Of a stretch of DNA of 64,000 nt, positions 35,373 through 45,621 are shown in pieces (the stretch's first letter is position 1; each line of letters starts with the position of its first letter). A model generated the notes under the pieces. It was not told the origin of the DNA. It made no database searches and was given only the letters and a program-made list of their open reading frames with translations. The translations under genes and the position numbers were made by a program. Source of the stretch: Prauserella flavalba (GTDB taxonomy: Bacteria; Actinomycetota; Actinomycetes; Mycobacteriales; Pseudonocardiaceae); contig NZ_MASU01000020.1 of the NCBI RefSeq assembly GCF_003202235.1, forward strand, positions 28,797 through 92,796, in the 5' to 3' direction.

Positions 35373-35845
35373 GGATCGGGGACCAGCGTGCCGAGATCGA
35401 TGCCGGGTCCGTTCTCGGCCTCGTCGATGTCCTCTTGAATGTCGGGGGCGATGTAGTCCGTCATCGGCGGGCGCGGAGCGGGTTCCATCGCCCGCTGCCT
35501 GGCGATGTCGTCGCTGTCACCGTCGCCGCCGCTGTCGGCGGACACCGCCGGCGCGGGCTCGGGCTCCACGGCAACCACGGCGTCCTCGGCCACCGGCACG
35601 GGTGCCGCCGTCACCGGGGGCGGCGGGGGAGGCGCCGGCTTCGCGACGGGTGTGGCGAGCAGCTTCAGCTCCCTCACCTCGTCGAGATCCCGCACGGCCA
35701 CCGCGGACTCCGTCACCGTGGCCTGTCGCGTCGCGGGTGGCTCCGGCGTGGCGGTCTCCGTCGGCCAGAGCGTGATCGCGAGTGCCGCGGCGGGCACCAC
35801 GGCTGCCGCCGAGCCCAGCGAGATCCACAGCGTGCGCCTGCGCAT
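35369..35845 (-). CDS. Exported or membrane-anchored Pro/Ala-rich protein
   Basis: A 158-residue protein. An N-terminal hydrophobic segment (LWISLGSAAAVVPAAALAI, ~6-24) serves as signal or anchor. The rest is low-complexity: a poly-proline run near 71-77, many Ala/Val/Glu, and an acidic tail (IAPDIQEDIDEAENG). No domain recognised. It is likely a cell-surface or periplasm-exposed protein. Single gene. Confidence 0.6.
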   Translation of the reverse strand: MRRRTLWISLGSAAAVVPAAALAITLWPTETATPEPPATRQATVTESAVAVRDLDEVRELKLLATPVAKPAPPPPPPVTAAPVPVAEDAVVAVEPEPAPAVSADSGGDGDSDDIARQRAMEPAPRPPMTDYIAPDIQEDIDEAENGPGIDLGTLVPDP

Positions 35846-35943
35846 GGGCGTACACCTTTCGTGTAGTTGTGGCGCTGAACCTAGCAGTCAGCTTTCCTTG
35901 ACCAACTCGATGTCGGCAGTGGTGAATCCTTGGCGGAACCGGC

Positions 35944-36966
35944 TCACGGGGCCGTTCTGGTGAGCACGCGCAGCCCGAGCCGCTCGGGCAGCCCGGCGAA
36001 CGCGGTCAGCTCGTCGAGGTGGTGCACGCCGGGCGGCAGGCCGCGGCCGAGCAGTGTGTGCGCGACGTGCGCGGCGACCAGTCCGGTGACGTGCCCCTGG
36101 GCGTTGCCGGTGAGCGCGTAGGCCACCTGGTGTCCGTTGTGGACGGCCTCGGCGGAGATGGCGAAGCCGTCTGATCCGAAGTGGACCTTTCCCGCCGCGG
36201 CCGTGAGCGCCCGCAGCGCGTCCGGCCTGCTCGCCAGGCGCAGCAGACCGGTGCGCCGCAGGCCGAACAGCAGCGTGGTCAGCACACGGGAGTCCAGGCA
36301 CAGCCGCGTGGTCACGTCGGCCACGCCCAGCGTGCGCCGCAGCGTGTACTGGTCGGAGAACGGGAACGGGTGGACCGTGCGGTACCCGTACCCGGGCAGG
36401 AACACCCTGGCGGCACCGTGGGGCGCTCGCTGCCGGGGTGCGACCAGCTGGGTGAGCGTCCAGCGCAGCGCGTCTGCGCCGTGGCGCTCGCCCGCGCCCA
36501 GCAGCACGGTGACGTCGATCCGGTCGGCCCCGCCGAGGTCGCGGCACGCGCGCCCGGCGAGCACGTTGGTCAGGCCCGGTGCGAGCCCGACGCTCAGCAC
36601 CGCGGTGGTGCCCGCGGCGAGGGCGGTCTCGGTCAGCTCCTCGGTGAGCGCCAGCAGGTGGTACGACGCGCCGACGTCGACCAGGTGCACGCCGTTGCTC
36701 AGGCACGCGCGCGCGAGCGCCCCGTCGGGCGGCTCGACGCACAGCACCACCACGCCCACGTCCTGCTCGGTGAGCAGTCGTTCGAACCCGGCCACGTCGG
36801 TGACGTCGACGCGGGCCGCCGTGGCCCCCGCCTCGTCGGCGAGCGCGCGGGCTCGCGCGAGATCCCGGCCCGCGCACACCACCCGGCCCGGTGACCACCC
36901 GGCGAGCGAGCGCGTGACGGTGGCGCCCACGGCGCCGTACCCACCAACGACCAGAACGGTTCGCAT
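35944..36966 (-). CDS. Saccharopine dehydrogenase-like NAD(P)-binding protein
   Basis: A 340-residue oxidoreductase with an N-terminal Rossmann motif VLVVGGYGAVGATVTRSLA (~4-22) and the saccharopine dehydrogenase/LOR pattern, including VDVGASYHLLALTEE (~99) and AVLSVGLAPGLTNVLAGRA (~124). Family members reduce or dehydrogenate amino-acid adducts or act on lipids; many have no known substrate. It is divergent from the copper ATPase, sharing a ~110-bp intergenic region that contains the copper-type operator. Confidence 0.75.
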   Translation of the reverse strand: MRTVLVVGGYGAVGATVTRSLAGWSPGRVVCAGRDLARARALADEAGATAARVDVTDVAGFERLLTEQDVGVVVLCVEPPDGALARACLSNGVHLVDVGASYHLLALTEELTETALAAGTTAVLSVGLAPGLTNVLAGRACRDLGGADRIDVTVLLGAGERHGADALRWTLTQLVAPRQRAPHGAARVFLPGYGYRTVHPFPFSDQYTLRRTLGVADVTTRLCLDSRVLTTLLFGLRRTGLLRLASRPDALRALTAAAGKVHFGSDGFAISAEAVHNGHQVAYALTGNAQGHVTGLVAAHVAHTLLGRGLPPGVHHLDELTAFAGLPERLGLRVLTRTAP

Positions 36967-37027
36967 GCGCTTACTCAACACGGAAGGAGGACGGCGGTCA
37001 AATACGGGCGGGGGGTACTTGGCATTG

Positions 37028-37044
37028 ATACCCCCGAGGGGTAT
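37028..37044. promoter_or_regulatory. CsoR-type copper operator
   Basis: ATACCCC-CGA-GGGGTAT is a perfect dyad 32 bp before the CopB start. The G/C-rich core flanked by ATA/TAT agrees with CsoR/RcnR-family sites at actinobacterial copper genes. No csoR gene is visible in the window, so the regulator would be encoded elsewhere. Confidence 0.75.
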
Positions 37045-37075
37045 GGTGGCGTACGTTCGGCAGAGGGAGGTCGTC

Positions 37076-39103
37076 GTGGAGACGCAGCAACACGAGAAGC
37101 ACGACACACACGCGGGCCACGGCGGGCATGGTGGTCACGGTGACCACGCCGCGGTGTTCCGTGACAAGTTCTGGCTGAGCCTGGTGCTCGCGATCCCCGT
37201 GGTCGCGGCGTCCGGCATGGTCGGTGACCTGCTCGGCTACGAGGTGCCCGGCTGGGCGGGCTGGGTCTCGCCGGTGCTGGGCACGGTCGTCTACTTCTAC
37301 GGCGGCTGGCCGTTCCTGTCCGGCGCCGTGGGGGAGCTGCGCGACCGCAAACCCGGGATGATGACGCTCGTCGCGCTCGCCATCACGGTCGCGTTCGTCG
37401 CCAGTGGGCTCACCACACTGGGCATCGGCGGCCTGGAGCTGGACTTCTGGTGGGAGCTGGCGCTGCTGGTCGTGATCATGCTGCTCGGCCATTGGCTGGA
37501 GATGCGCGCGCTGGGGCAGGCGTCGGGCGCGCTGGAGGCGCTCGCCGAGCTGCTGCCCGACACGGCCGAACGCGTGGAGGACGGCGAGGTCCGGCAGGTC
37601 CCGCTGGCCGAGCTGCGCGTGGGCGACACGGTGCTCGTGCGCTCCGGCGGGCGGGTGCCCGCCGACGGCAGCGTCGTCGAGGGCACTGCCGAGCTGGACG
37701 AGTCGATGGTGACGGGGGAGTCACGCACGGTGCGCCGCGACGTGGGCGACCGGGTGGTCGCCGGGACCGTCGCGACGGACTCGGCCATCCGCGTCCGCGT
37801 CGAGGCGGTCGGTGAGGACACGGCGCTGGCCGGCATCCAGCGGCTCGTCGCCGACGCGCAGGGCTCGCGCTCGCGCGCGCAGGCGCTGGCCGACCGGGCC
37901 GCGGCGATGCTGTTCTGGTTCGCGCTCGGCGTCGGGGCGATCACCTTCGCCGTGTGGCTTGCGCTGGGCGATGCGACCACCGCCGTGGAACGCACGGTGA
38001 CGGTGCTGGTCATCGCCTGCCCCCACGCGCTGGGTCTCGCGATCCCGCTGGTGATCGCCATCTCGACGGCGCTGTCGGCCAAGGCGGGCATCCTGGTGAA
38101 GGACCGGCTCGCGCTGGAGCGCATGCGCACGGTCGACGCGGTGCTGTTCGACAAGACCGGCACGCTCACCCAGGGCAGGCCCTCGGTCACGGCGACCGTC
38201 ACGGCGGGCACGCATACGCGGGACGAGGTCCTCGCCCTCGCGGCCGCCGCCGAGCGCGACTCCGAGCACCCGCTGGCCCGCGCCATCGTGGAGGCGGCCA
38301 CCGAGCGCGGTGCCGTGCCGCAGGCGAAGGACTTCCGGTCGCTGACCGGACGCGGTGTCGAGGCCACAGTGGACGGTCATGCGGTGGCCGTCGGCGGGCC
38401 TGCCCTGCTGCGCGAACGTGGTGCCGAGCCGCCGGTGCAGCTGGCCCGCGAGACGCGGGAGTGGGCGGAGCGGGGCGCGATCGTGCTGCACGTGCTGGTC
38501 GACGGTGAGATCGCCGGGGCGCTCGCGCTCGCCGACGAGGTGCGGCCCGAGTCGCGCGAGACCGTGGAACGGCTGCACGCGGAGGGCATCCGGGTCGTCA
38601 TGATCACCGGCGACGCCCGCAATGTCGCGGAGGCGGTGGCGAAGGACCTCGGCGTGGACGAGGTGTTCGCCGAGGTGCTGCCGGCCGACAAGGACGCGGC
38701 GGTGAGCGAGCTGCGGGAGCGCGGCGAGCGCGTGGCCATGGTGGGTGACGGGGTGAACGACGCGCCCGCGCTGGCACGCGCCGACGTCGGCATCGCGATC
38801 GGTGCGGGCACCGACGTGGCCATCGAGTCGGCCGGCGTGGTGCTCGCCTCCGACGACCCGCGCGGCGTGCTCGCGACGCGCAGCCTGTCGGCGGCCAGCT
38901 ACCGCAAGATGTGGCAGAACCTCACGTGGGCGACCGGGTACAACCTGCTGTCGGTGCCGCTGGCGGCCGGAGTGCTGGCGCCGGTCGGGTTCGTCCTTCC
39001 GCCCGCCGCGGGCGCGATCGCGATGAGCCTGTCGACCGTGATCGTGGCCCTCAACGCCCAGCTGCTCCGTAGGCTCGACCTGCGCCCCGCCGATCGGGGG
39101 TGA
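37076..39103 (+). CDS. copB: Copper-translocating P-type ATPase, CopB type
   Basis: A 675-residue P1B ATPase for export of copper (or silver) across the membrane. The N-terminus is His-rich (HEKHDTHAGHGGHGGHGDH, ~5-23). The transmembrane ion motif is CPH (VIACPHALGLAIP, ~318), the CopB/P1B-3 signature rather than CPC. The phosphorylated Asp lies in FDKTGTLTQG (~359), with TGES (~206), the HP pair in SEHPLARAI (~394), and GDGVNDAPAL (~557). GTG 37076 follows AGAGGGAGG. It is controlled by the dyad at 37028 and ended by a strong hairpin. Confidence 0.93.
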   Translation: METQQHEKHDTHAGHGGHGGHGDHAAVFRDKFWLSLVLAIPVVAASGMVGDLLGYEVPGWAGWVSPVLGTVVYFYGGWPFLSGAVGELRDRKPGMMTLVALAITVAFVASGLTTLGIGGLELDFWWELALLVVIMLLGHWLEMRALGQASGALEALAELLPDTAERVEDGEVRQVPLAELRVGDTVLVRSGGRVPADGSVVEGTAELDESMVTGESRTVRRDVGDRVVAGTVATDSAIRVRVEAVGEDTALAGIQRLVADAQGSRSRAQALADRAAAMLFWFALGVGAITFAVWLALGDATTAVERTVTVLVIACPHALGLAIPLVIAISTALSAKAGILVKDRLALERMRTVDAVLFDKTGTLTQGRPSVTATVTAGTHTRDEVLALAAAAERDSEHPLARAIVEAATERGAVPQAKDFRSLTGRGVEATVDGHAVAVGGPALLRERGAEPPVQLARETREWAERGAIVLHVLVDGEIAGALALADEVRPESRETVERLHAEGIRVVMITGDARNVAEAVAKDLGVDEVFAEVLPADKDAAVSELRERGERVAMVGDGVNDAPALARADVGIAIGAGTDVAIESAGVVLASDDPRGVLATRSLSAASYRKMWQNLTWATGYNLLSVPLAAGVLAPVGFVLPPAAGAIAMSLSTVIVALNAQLLRRLDLRPADRG

Positions 39104-39112
39104 CGCTGCCGC

Positions 39113-39157
39113 GTCATCGGCCCGAGGACCCGTTCCGCAGGTCCTCGGGCCGATGAC
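39113..39157 (+). terminator. Strong hairpin after copB
   Basis: GTCATCGGCCCGAGGACC pairs perfectly over 18 bp with 39140-39157, around a nine-base loop. It starts 9 bp after the copB stop. There is no T-run, as is usual for actinomycete terminators. Confidence 0.8.
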
Positions 39158-39167
39158 ATTCGAGGCA

Positions 39168-39195
39168 GTTGCTGCATCAATGCAGTTTCTGCAAC
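39168..39195. promoter_or_regulatory. Candidate TetR operator at promoter
   Basis: GTTGC-TGCA (39168-39176) mirrors TGCA and GCAAC (to 39195) as an interrupted dyad directly ahead of the apparently leaderless TetR gene. It probably serves autoregulation and control of the downstream MFS gene. Confidence 0.45.
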
Positions 39196-39205
39196 AATCG
39201 TTGGA

Positions 39206-41382
<2,177 letters not shown>

Positions 41383-41424
41383 CGGGCGTCGGGTTCGCCG
41401 CGACTCCCGGGCGAGGGAGTCGCC

Positions 41425-42606
41425 ATGAGCAGCAGATTCGCGGTTCGCGCGCGCCGCGCGTTCGATGGTGGACGCGTGCTTCGCGGCGGCGCGCTGGTAC
41501 TGGTGGAGGACGGTCGGATCGGCTCGGTGCGGGCGTTCGGTCCCGTGCCGGACGGCTGGGAGCTGGTGGAGGTGCTCGGTGCGACACTGCTGCCCGGGCT
41601 GATCGACGCGCACGTGCACCTGTGCGGCGACAGCGCCGTCGGTGCGCTGGACCGGATCGCCTCCTACACCGAGGCCGAGCTGGACGCCGTGATCGAGAAG
41701 GGGCTGCGGGCGCAGCTCGCCGCGGGCGTCACTACGGTGCGCGACCTCGGTGACCGGAGGTTCGCGACGCTGCGCTGGCGGGGCACGCCGGGGCTGCCCT
41801 CGATCGTGTCCGCGGGCCCGCCGATCACCACGCCGCGCGGGCACTGCTGGAACATGGGCGGCGAGGTGTCCGGCGAGCGGCAGCTGCGGGCGGCGGTGGC
41901 CGAGCGGGTGGAGCGCGGCGTCGACGTCGTCAAGGTGATGGCGAGCGGGGGCGTGGTGACCGAGGGCACCGACATCATGGCCTGCCAGTTCACGCTGGAG
42001 GAGCTGCGGCTGATCGTCACGCAAGCGCATGCGGCGGGCCTGAGGGTGACCGCCCACGCGCACGGGCTGCCCACCGTCGAGCAGGCGATCGAGGCCGGGG
42101 TGGACGGCATCGAGCACTGCTCGTGCCTGGTGCCGGACGGCGTCCGCATGACCGACGAGCTGCTGGGCAGGCTCGCCGCGAGCGGCATCGTGGTGTGCCC
42201 GACGCTCGGCGTGGTCGGCGATCTGGAACCGCCACAGAGGATTCGTGAGCTGCTGGAGCGCACCGGCCTGACGGAGGAAAACCGGCGGCGCCAGGTGGCC
42301 AGGATGCACCAGGCAGGCGTGCGGCTGATCTCGGGCGGCGACTCGGGCATCGCCGACCCGAAACCGCACGGCATGCTCCCGCACGCGATCGCGGAACTCG
42401 CGCGGGGCGGCGTGGCCGCCGCCGACGCGCTCGCCACCGCGACCTCGTTGGCCGCCGAGGCCTGCGGCCTCGGCGACCGCAAGGGCCGGATCCGCGAGGG
42501 CTACGACGCCGACCTTCTCCTCGCGACCGGCGACCCCCTCACCGACCCGGCGGCCCTCGAAACCCCTCCGACGGTGATCCTGGCGGGCACCCTCCTGCTG
42601 AGGTGA
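41425..42606 (+). CDS. Amidohydrolase, imidazolonepropionase/Xaa-Pro dipeptidase-like
   Basis: A 393-residue metal-dependent hydrolase of the amidohydrolase superfamily. The first metal motif DAHVHLCG is at ~59, Lys for carboxylation in VVKVMASGG (~171), His in RVTAHAHGL (~209) and IEHCSCL (~230), and Asp in SGGDSGIADP (~306). Members split amide or cyclic amide bonds (imidazolonepropionate, prolidase-like dipeptides, xenobiotics). The 43-bp gap from the MFS gene suggests possible co-transcription. Substrate unknown. Confidence 0.85.
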   Translation: MSSRFAVRARRAFDGGRVLRGGALVLVEDGRIGSVRAFGPVPDGWELVEVLGATLLPGLIDAHVHLCGDSAVGALDRIASYTEAELDAVIEKGLRAQLAAGVTTVRDLGDRRFATLRWRGTPGLPSIVSAGPPITTPRGHCWNMGGEVSGERQLRAAVAERVERGVDVVKVMASGGVVTEGTDIMACQFTLEELRLIVTQAHAAGLRVTAHAHGLPTVEQAIEAGVDGIEHCSCLVPDGVRMTDELLGRLAASGIVVCPTLGVVGDLEPPQRIRELLERTGLTEENRRRQVARMHQAGVRLISGGDSGIADPKPHGMLPHAIAELARGGVAAADALATATSLAAEACGLGDRKGRIREGYDADLLLATGDPLTDPAALETPPTVILAGTLLLR

Positions 42607-42613
42607 CCCCCTG

Positions 42614-42780
42614 CGCGAGTCCCGCTCCGGCCCGCGAGTCGTGCACTCCCGACCGCGAGTCGTGCGCTCCGGCCCGCGAGTCGTGCGTTCCCGACCGCGA
42701 GTCGTGCGCTCCGGCCCGCGAGTTGTGCGTTCCCGGCCGCGAGTTGTGCGTTCCCGGCGCGCGGCCGCGAGGTTGTGCTT
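42614..42780. repeat. 21-bp tandem repeat array, eight units
   Basis: Units with consensus CGCGAGTCGTGCGTTCC plus four variable bases start at 42614, 42633, 42654, 42675, 42696, 42717, 42738 and 42766. The inner six are spaced exactly 21 bp apart and alternate between GCTCCGGCC and GTTCCCGAC endings, giving a 42-bp superperiod. The array fills the gap between the amidohydrolase and the nucleotidyltransferase-like gene; its open frames are a by-product of the period being divisible by three. Confidence 0.92.
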
Positions 42781-42790
42781 GGCTTGACGC

Positions 42791-43216
42791 ATGCGCATCC
42801 CGCCCCTGGAACCCGCCGCCCGTGTCGTGACCGCGTTGCGAGAGGCTGGCCTGGCGCCGGCGGTCGGCGGCTCCGGCCTGCTGGTCGCGCTGGGCCTGGC
42901 GGAGGTCGCCAACGACTGGGACGTGACGGTCGACGCGGACGCCGAAACGGTGACGACGGCACTCGATGCGGCGGGCCTGAGCTACCGCCCACTCGACCAG
43001 GGCCGCTACGCGATCGGCGAAGTGGACCTGATGGTCGACTTCGCGCTGCCGGGCCCTGCCGGCGTGGAAGCCCTGCCGACCAGGGTGACGGGGGAGTGGC
43101 AGGGCCTGCCGATCGGGGACCCGGAGGTGTGGGCGAGGGCGTACCGTCTGCTCGGCCGCGACGCGAAAGCGGATCTGCTGGAGCGCTACCTCGAGGCACG
43201 GGAGCACCAGATATAG
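42791..43216 (+). CDS. Nucleotidyltransferase-fold protein
   Basis: A 141-residue protein resembling minimal nucleotidyltransferase domains (AbiEii/MNT-like): an N-terminal helix, GGSGLLVALGL (~26-36) and NDWDVTVDAD (~41-50), which gives the paired Asp of the metal site, and a third acidic residue in EVDLMVDFAL (~77). No toxin-antitoxin partner is visible nearby. It sits between the tandem repeat and the tRNA gene. Catalytic activity is inferred from the motifs only. Confidence 0.65.
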   Translation: MRIPPLEPAARVVTALREAGLAPAVGGSGLLVALGLAEVANDWDVTVDADAETVTTALDAAGLSYRPLDQGRYAIGEVDLMVDFALPGPAGVEALPTRVTGEWQGLPIGDPEVWARAYRLLGRDAKADLLERYLEAREHQI

Positions 43217-43278
43217 TGCGACTCGCTGGGCTCGGAGGTTGTCACCACGGGCTCAAGCGGGAGCCGGAGCGCTCCCAG

Positions 43279-43352
43279 GGGCCGGTAGCTCAGTTGGTTA
43301 GAGCAGGGGACTCATAATCCCTTGGCCGCGGGTTCGAGCCCCGCCCGGCCCA
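43279..43352 (+). tRNA. tRNA with CAT anticodon (Met or Ile2)
   Basis: A full cloverleaf: acceptor GGGCCGG/CCGGCCC, D-arm GCTC/GAGC, anticodon stem GGGGA with loop CTCATAA, T-arm GCGGG-TTCGAGC-CCCGC and discriminator A. Anticodon CAT can be elongator Met or the Ile2 tRNA modified to lysidine; the AGGGGACTCATAATCCCTTGG-like anticodon arm (shown without the rest) resembles E. coli Ile2. The CCA end is only partly encoded (CC then C). It is the likely attachment site for the island that begins with the integrase gene next door. Confidence 0.93.
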
Positions 43353-43467
43353 CCCTTCTGACCAGGTCAAAACAGCATTCTCCCCAAGCCCCAAGATCAT
43401 CTGTCCATGGCCGTGTCCATGGGTGGATCGTTGACGTGGCCCTGGCTGTCGTCGGACGCTGTGTGTC

Positions 43468-43987
43468 ATGACTGGGGCAGGGCAGGGGAGCGACCGCCGA
43501 GGCAGGGGCAACATCCGCCGCCGCGGTGGCTCGTTGCAGGTGCGGGTGTACTCGGGTGTCGATCCGGTGACCGGCAAGGAGATCTACCTGTCGGAGACCG
43601 TCAAGGGCACCGACAAGGCGGCGTACCGGGTCGCCGACAAGGTCATGACGAAGCTGCAGGCGCAGGTTGACCAGCAGCGCGCACCGAGCACGACGGTGTC
43701 GTTCTCGTACGCGATTGACGAGTGGCTCCGGACGGCCGACATCGAGCCGACGACGCGACATGTGTACGTCGGGTACATCGGGCGCACGATTCGGCCTGCG
43801 CTGGGCGAGATGCCGGTGAACAAGCTCAGCGCGCGCAATCTCGAGACGCTCTATGGCGAATTGCGGCGATGCCGGGTGCGTTGTGATGGGATGCCGTTCA
43901 TTGAGCACAAGGTTGAGGGCGAACACGACTGTAAGAAGGCGAAGTGCAAGCTTCACGAGTGCAAGGCGATGGCTCAGTCCACAGTAA
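43468..43987 (+). pseudogene. Tyrosine integrase, truncated by IS3 insertion
   Basis: The first ~173 residues of a phage-type tyrosine recombinase: an arm-binding domain (GNIRRRGGSLQVRVYSG, ~13-29) and a core-binding domain (VSFSYAIDEWLRT, then TRHVYVGYIGRTIRPALGEM). Full-length relatives are ~380-420 residues; the catalytic domain with the R-H-x-x-R and Tyr is missing, because the frame runs into the IS3 end at 43988 and stops at 44052. No matching 3' part is found beyond the IS. Position 116 bp after a tRNA gene is typical of an integrated element. Confidence 0.85.
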
Positions 43988-44021
43988 TGCGCCCCGGGTC
44001 TGGTGCAGGTCTTGTTGTCTG

Positions 44022-44975
44022 TCACCCAGCCCGGGCGGGCTGGAAGGGTTGATCGTAGCTTGACGTGCGGTGGGCGGCCTCGATGGCCGCCGGGGTGCGT
44101 TGGCCGAGCTCGCCGTGGAGGCGGCGGTGGTTGTACCAGTCGACGTATTCGGCCACGGCGAGCTCAACATCCCGAATCGATTGCCATCCGCGACCAAGAA
44201 CGATCGGGTTATGGATCAACTCGCCCTTGAGCAACGAGCTGAATGCCTCAGCCATCGCATTATCGTAGGAATCCCCACGCGAACCAACGGAGGCGACCAC
44301 TTCTGCGTCGGCCAAGCGCTCAGTATAATGAATCGCACGATATTGAACTCCACGGTCGGAATGATGTACAAGTCCGGTCACGTCTTGCCCGGCTCGTTTC
44401 CTGGCCCAGATCCCCATCTCCAACGCGTCAAGGGCGAGATTCGTGTGCAACGAGGTCGAGACCTGCCAGCCCACGACCATTCTTGAGAACACATCGATGA
44501 CGAACGCGGCATATACCCATCCCGAAAACGTCCGGATATAGGTGATATCCGCTACCCAGAGTTGGTTCGGGCGATCGGCGGTGAAGCGGCGCCCGACCAG
44601 GTCTGCCGACGAAGGTGAGGCCGCGGCGATAGTGGTCCTGGGGCGCCTGCCCCGCCGTAGACCCTGCAGGCCCTTCTGCCGCATCAGCCGCTCGACCGTG
44701 CAGCGAGCCACGCGGATTCCCTCACGGTTGAGCTGGGCATACACTTTCCGTGCCCCGTAGACGCTGTAGTTCTCACGGAACACGCGCTCAATCTCGGTGA
44801 GCAGCTCCGCATCCCGCAGGACGCGTTTTGATGGTGCGCGTTTCCTCGCTGCCCAATACGTTCTCGGAGCGATCTGTACACCCGATTCTTTCAGGACTGC
44901 GCAGATCGGCTCGACCCCGAGTTTCTTCCCCTCAACAACACGCTCGCGGTGGCCATCGATATAGTCAAAGACCAC
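44022..44975 (-). CDS. IS3 family transposase, OrfB
   Basis: A catalytic DDE integrase domain of ~317 residues. An HTH_21-type segment (YSVYGARKVYAQLNREGI, ~70) precedes the core with Asp in WVADITYIRTF (~145), Asp in LVHHSDRGVQY (~208) and Glu in DNAMAEAFSS (~243). The frame is open upstream of the GTG at 44975 and would be entered by frameshifting from orfA. Complete and probably functional. Confidence 0.9.
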   Translation of the reverse strand: MVFDYIDGHRERVVEGKKLGVEPICAVLKESGVQIAPRTYWAARKRAPSKRVLRDAELLTEIERVFRENYSVYGARKVYAQLNREGIRVARCTVERLMRQKGLQGLRRGRRPRTTIAAASPSSADLVGRRFTADRPNQLWVADITYIRTFSGWVYAAFVIDVFSRMVVGWQVSTSLHTNLALDALEMGIWARKRAGQDVTGLVHHSDRGVQYRAIHYTERLADAEVVASVGSRGDSYDNAMAEAFSSLLKGELIHNPIVLGRGWQSIRDVELAVAEYVDWYNHRRLHGELGQRTPAAIEAAHRTSSYDQPFQPARAG

Positions 44976-45016
44976 CGCGAGCGGAACCTCCCGCCGATGG
45001 GCGGAATCGTCAGAGG

Positions 45017-45337
45017 TTACTTGGTCTTGCGGTCGAGCTCCGCGGCGGCGAAAGACGCCGAAGCCGTCTTCAGGATCTCGTTCGCCCGCCGCAATTCACG
45101 CACCTCGCGTTCCAGCTCGGCGATCCGCGCAGCGTCGTCGCTGGTGCGGCCAGGTGCCGTGCCGGCGTCGATCTCGGCGCGCTTGACCCACGTCCGCAAC
45201 GCCTCCGGGTGCACGTCCAACTGACTCGCGACCCGGCGGATGACTGCCATCCGCTGCCCCTCGGCCGCGATCCCATCCAACGCCATCCGCGTCGCCCGCT
45301 CACGCAGCTCGTCGCTGTACTTCTTCGGTGCCGGCAT
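45017..45337 (-). CDS. IS3 family transposase, OrfA
   Basis: A 106-residue DNA-binding subunit with an N-terminal helix-turn-helix (PAPKKYSDELRERATRMAL, then VASQLDVHPEALRTWVK) and a leucine-rich coiled coil (RIAELEREVRELRRANEILK). ATG 45337 is chosen because GGAAGGA lies eight bases upstream. Its stop lies ~40 bp from the orfB start in another frame, as expected for programmed frameshifting. Confidence 0.9.
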   Translation of the reverse strand: MPAPKKYSDELRERATRMALDGIAAEGQRMAVIRRVASQLDVHPEALRTWVKRAEIDAGTAPGRTSDDAARIAELEREVRELRRANEILKTASASFAAAELDRKTK

Positions 45338-45385
45338 GCTCTGCATCCTTCCTGGAATCAAAGCCTGCACAGAACCCGGGGCGCA

Positions 45386-45621
45386 TCAGCCGATGATCTG
45401 ACGCGCCCGCACCAAGGTCTCCGCCACCGAGCAGGTCGAGATCGGCCGACAGGTGTGCGAGGCGGCCGCCAAGATCTCGTCCCACCCCCCAGCCCGGCGG
45501 CGTGATCGGCGCGGAGGCGTAGCCACTCCCAAGACGAGGACGGGCGTTCCGTACCGCGGGTGGGCGAAGATGGAGGCTCCCACCCGGTTCGCGAGACGCC
45601 CGTCCTCAGCGTCCGCCGGAG
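45386..45621. other. Remnant DNA between IS3 and CoA-transferase
   Basis: No complete gene. A plus-strand stretch beginning RARTKVSATEQVEIGRQV and running to AAAKISSH (about 45405-45480) has coding-like composition and faintly resembles the C-terminal helix of an IclR-type regulator, but the frame degenerates. It is not the missing integrase C-terminus. This supports a deletion adjacent to the IS. Confidence 0.4.

Larger units (their letters stand above)
43988..45385 (-). mobile_element. IS3-family insertion sequence
   Basis: A 1398-bp element with imperfect inverted ends: TGCGCCCCGGGTCTGGTGCA on the left and, reversed, TGCGCCCCGGGTTCTGTGCA on the right. It holds two genes on the minus strand, orfA and orfB, in the arrangement of IS3 elements that make a fused transposase by frameshift. 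The 3-bp flanks differ (TAA left, TCA right), so no target duplication is seen. This suggests that the element's neighbourhood was rearranged after insertion. Confidence 0.88.

Noticed and set aside
42614..42780. CRISPR array
   Set aside because: Units are directly adjacent without unique spacers, and no cas genes are nearby.
42603..43207. Open frames with heptad repeats across the tandem array
   Set aside because: The 21-bp period is a multiple of three, so every frame stays open; no ribosome site or domain supports a protein.
43329..43354. Second copy of the tRNA 3' end as the island's right attachment site
   Set aside because: No repeat of the T-arm and acceptor sequence was found by eye up to 64000; the right boundary probably lies outside the window.
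43985..45388. Target-site duplication of the IS3 element
   Set aside because: Three- and four-base flanks were compared for both possible end positions and do not match.
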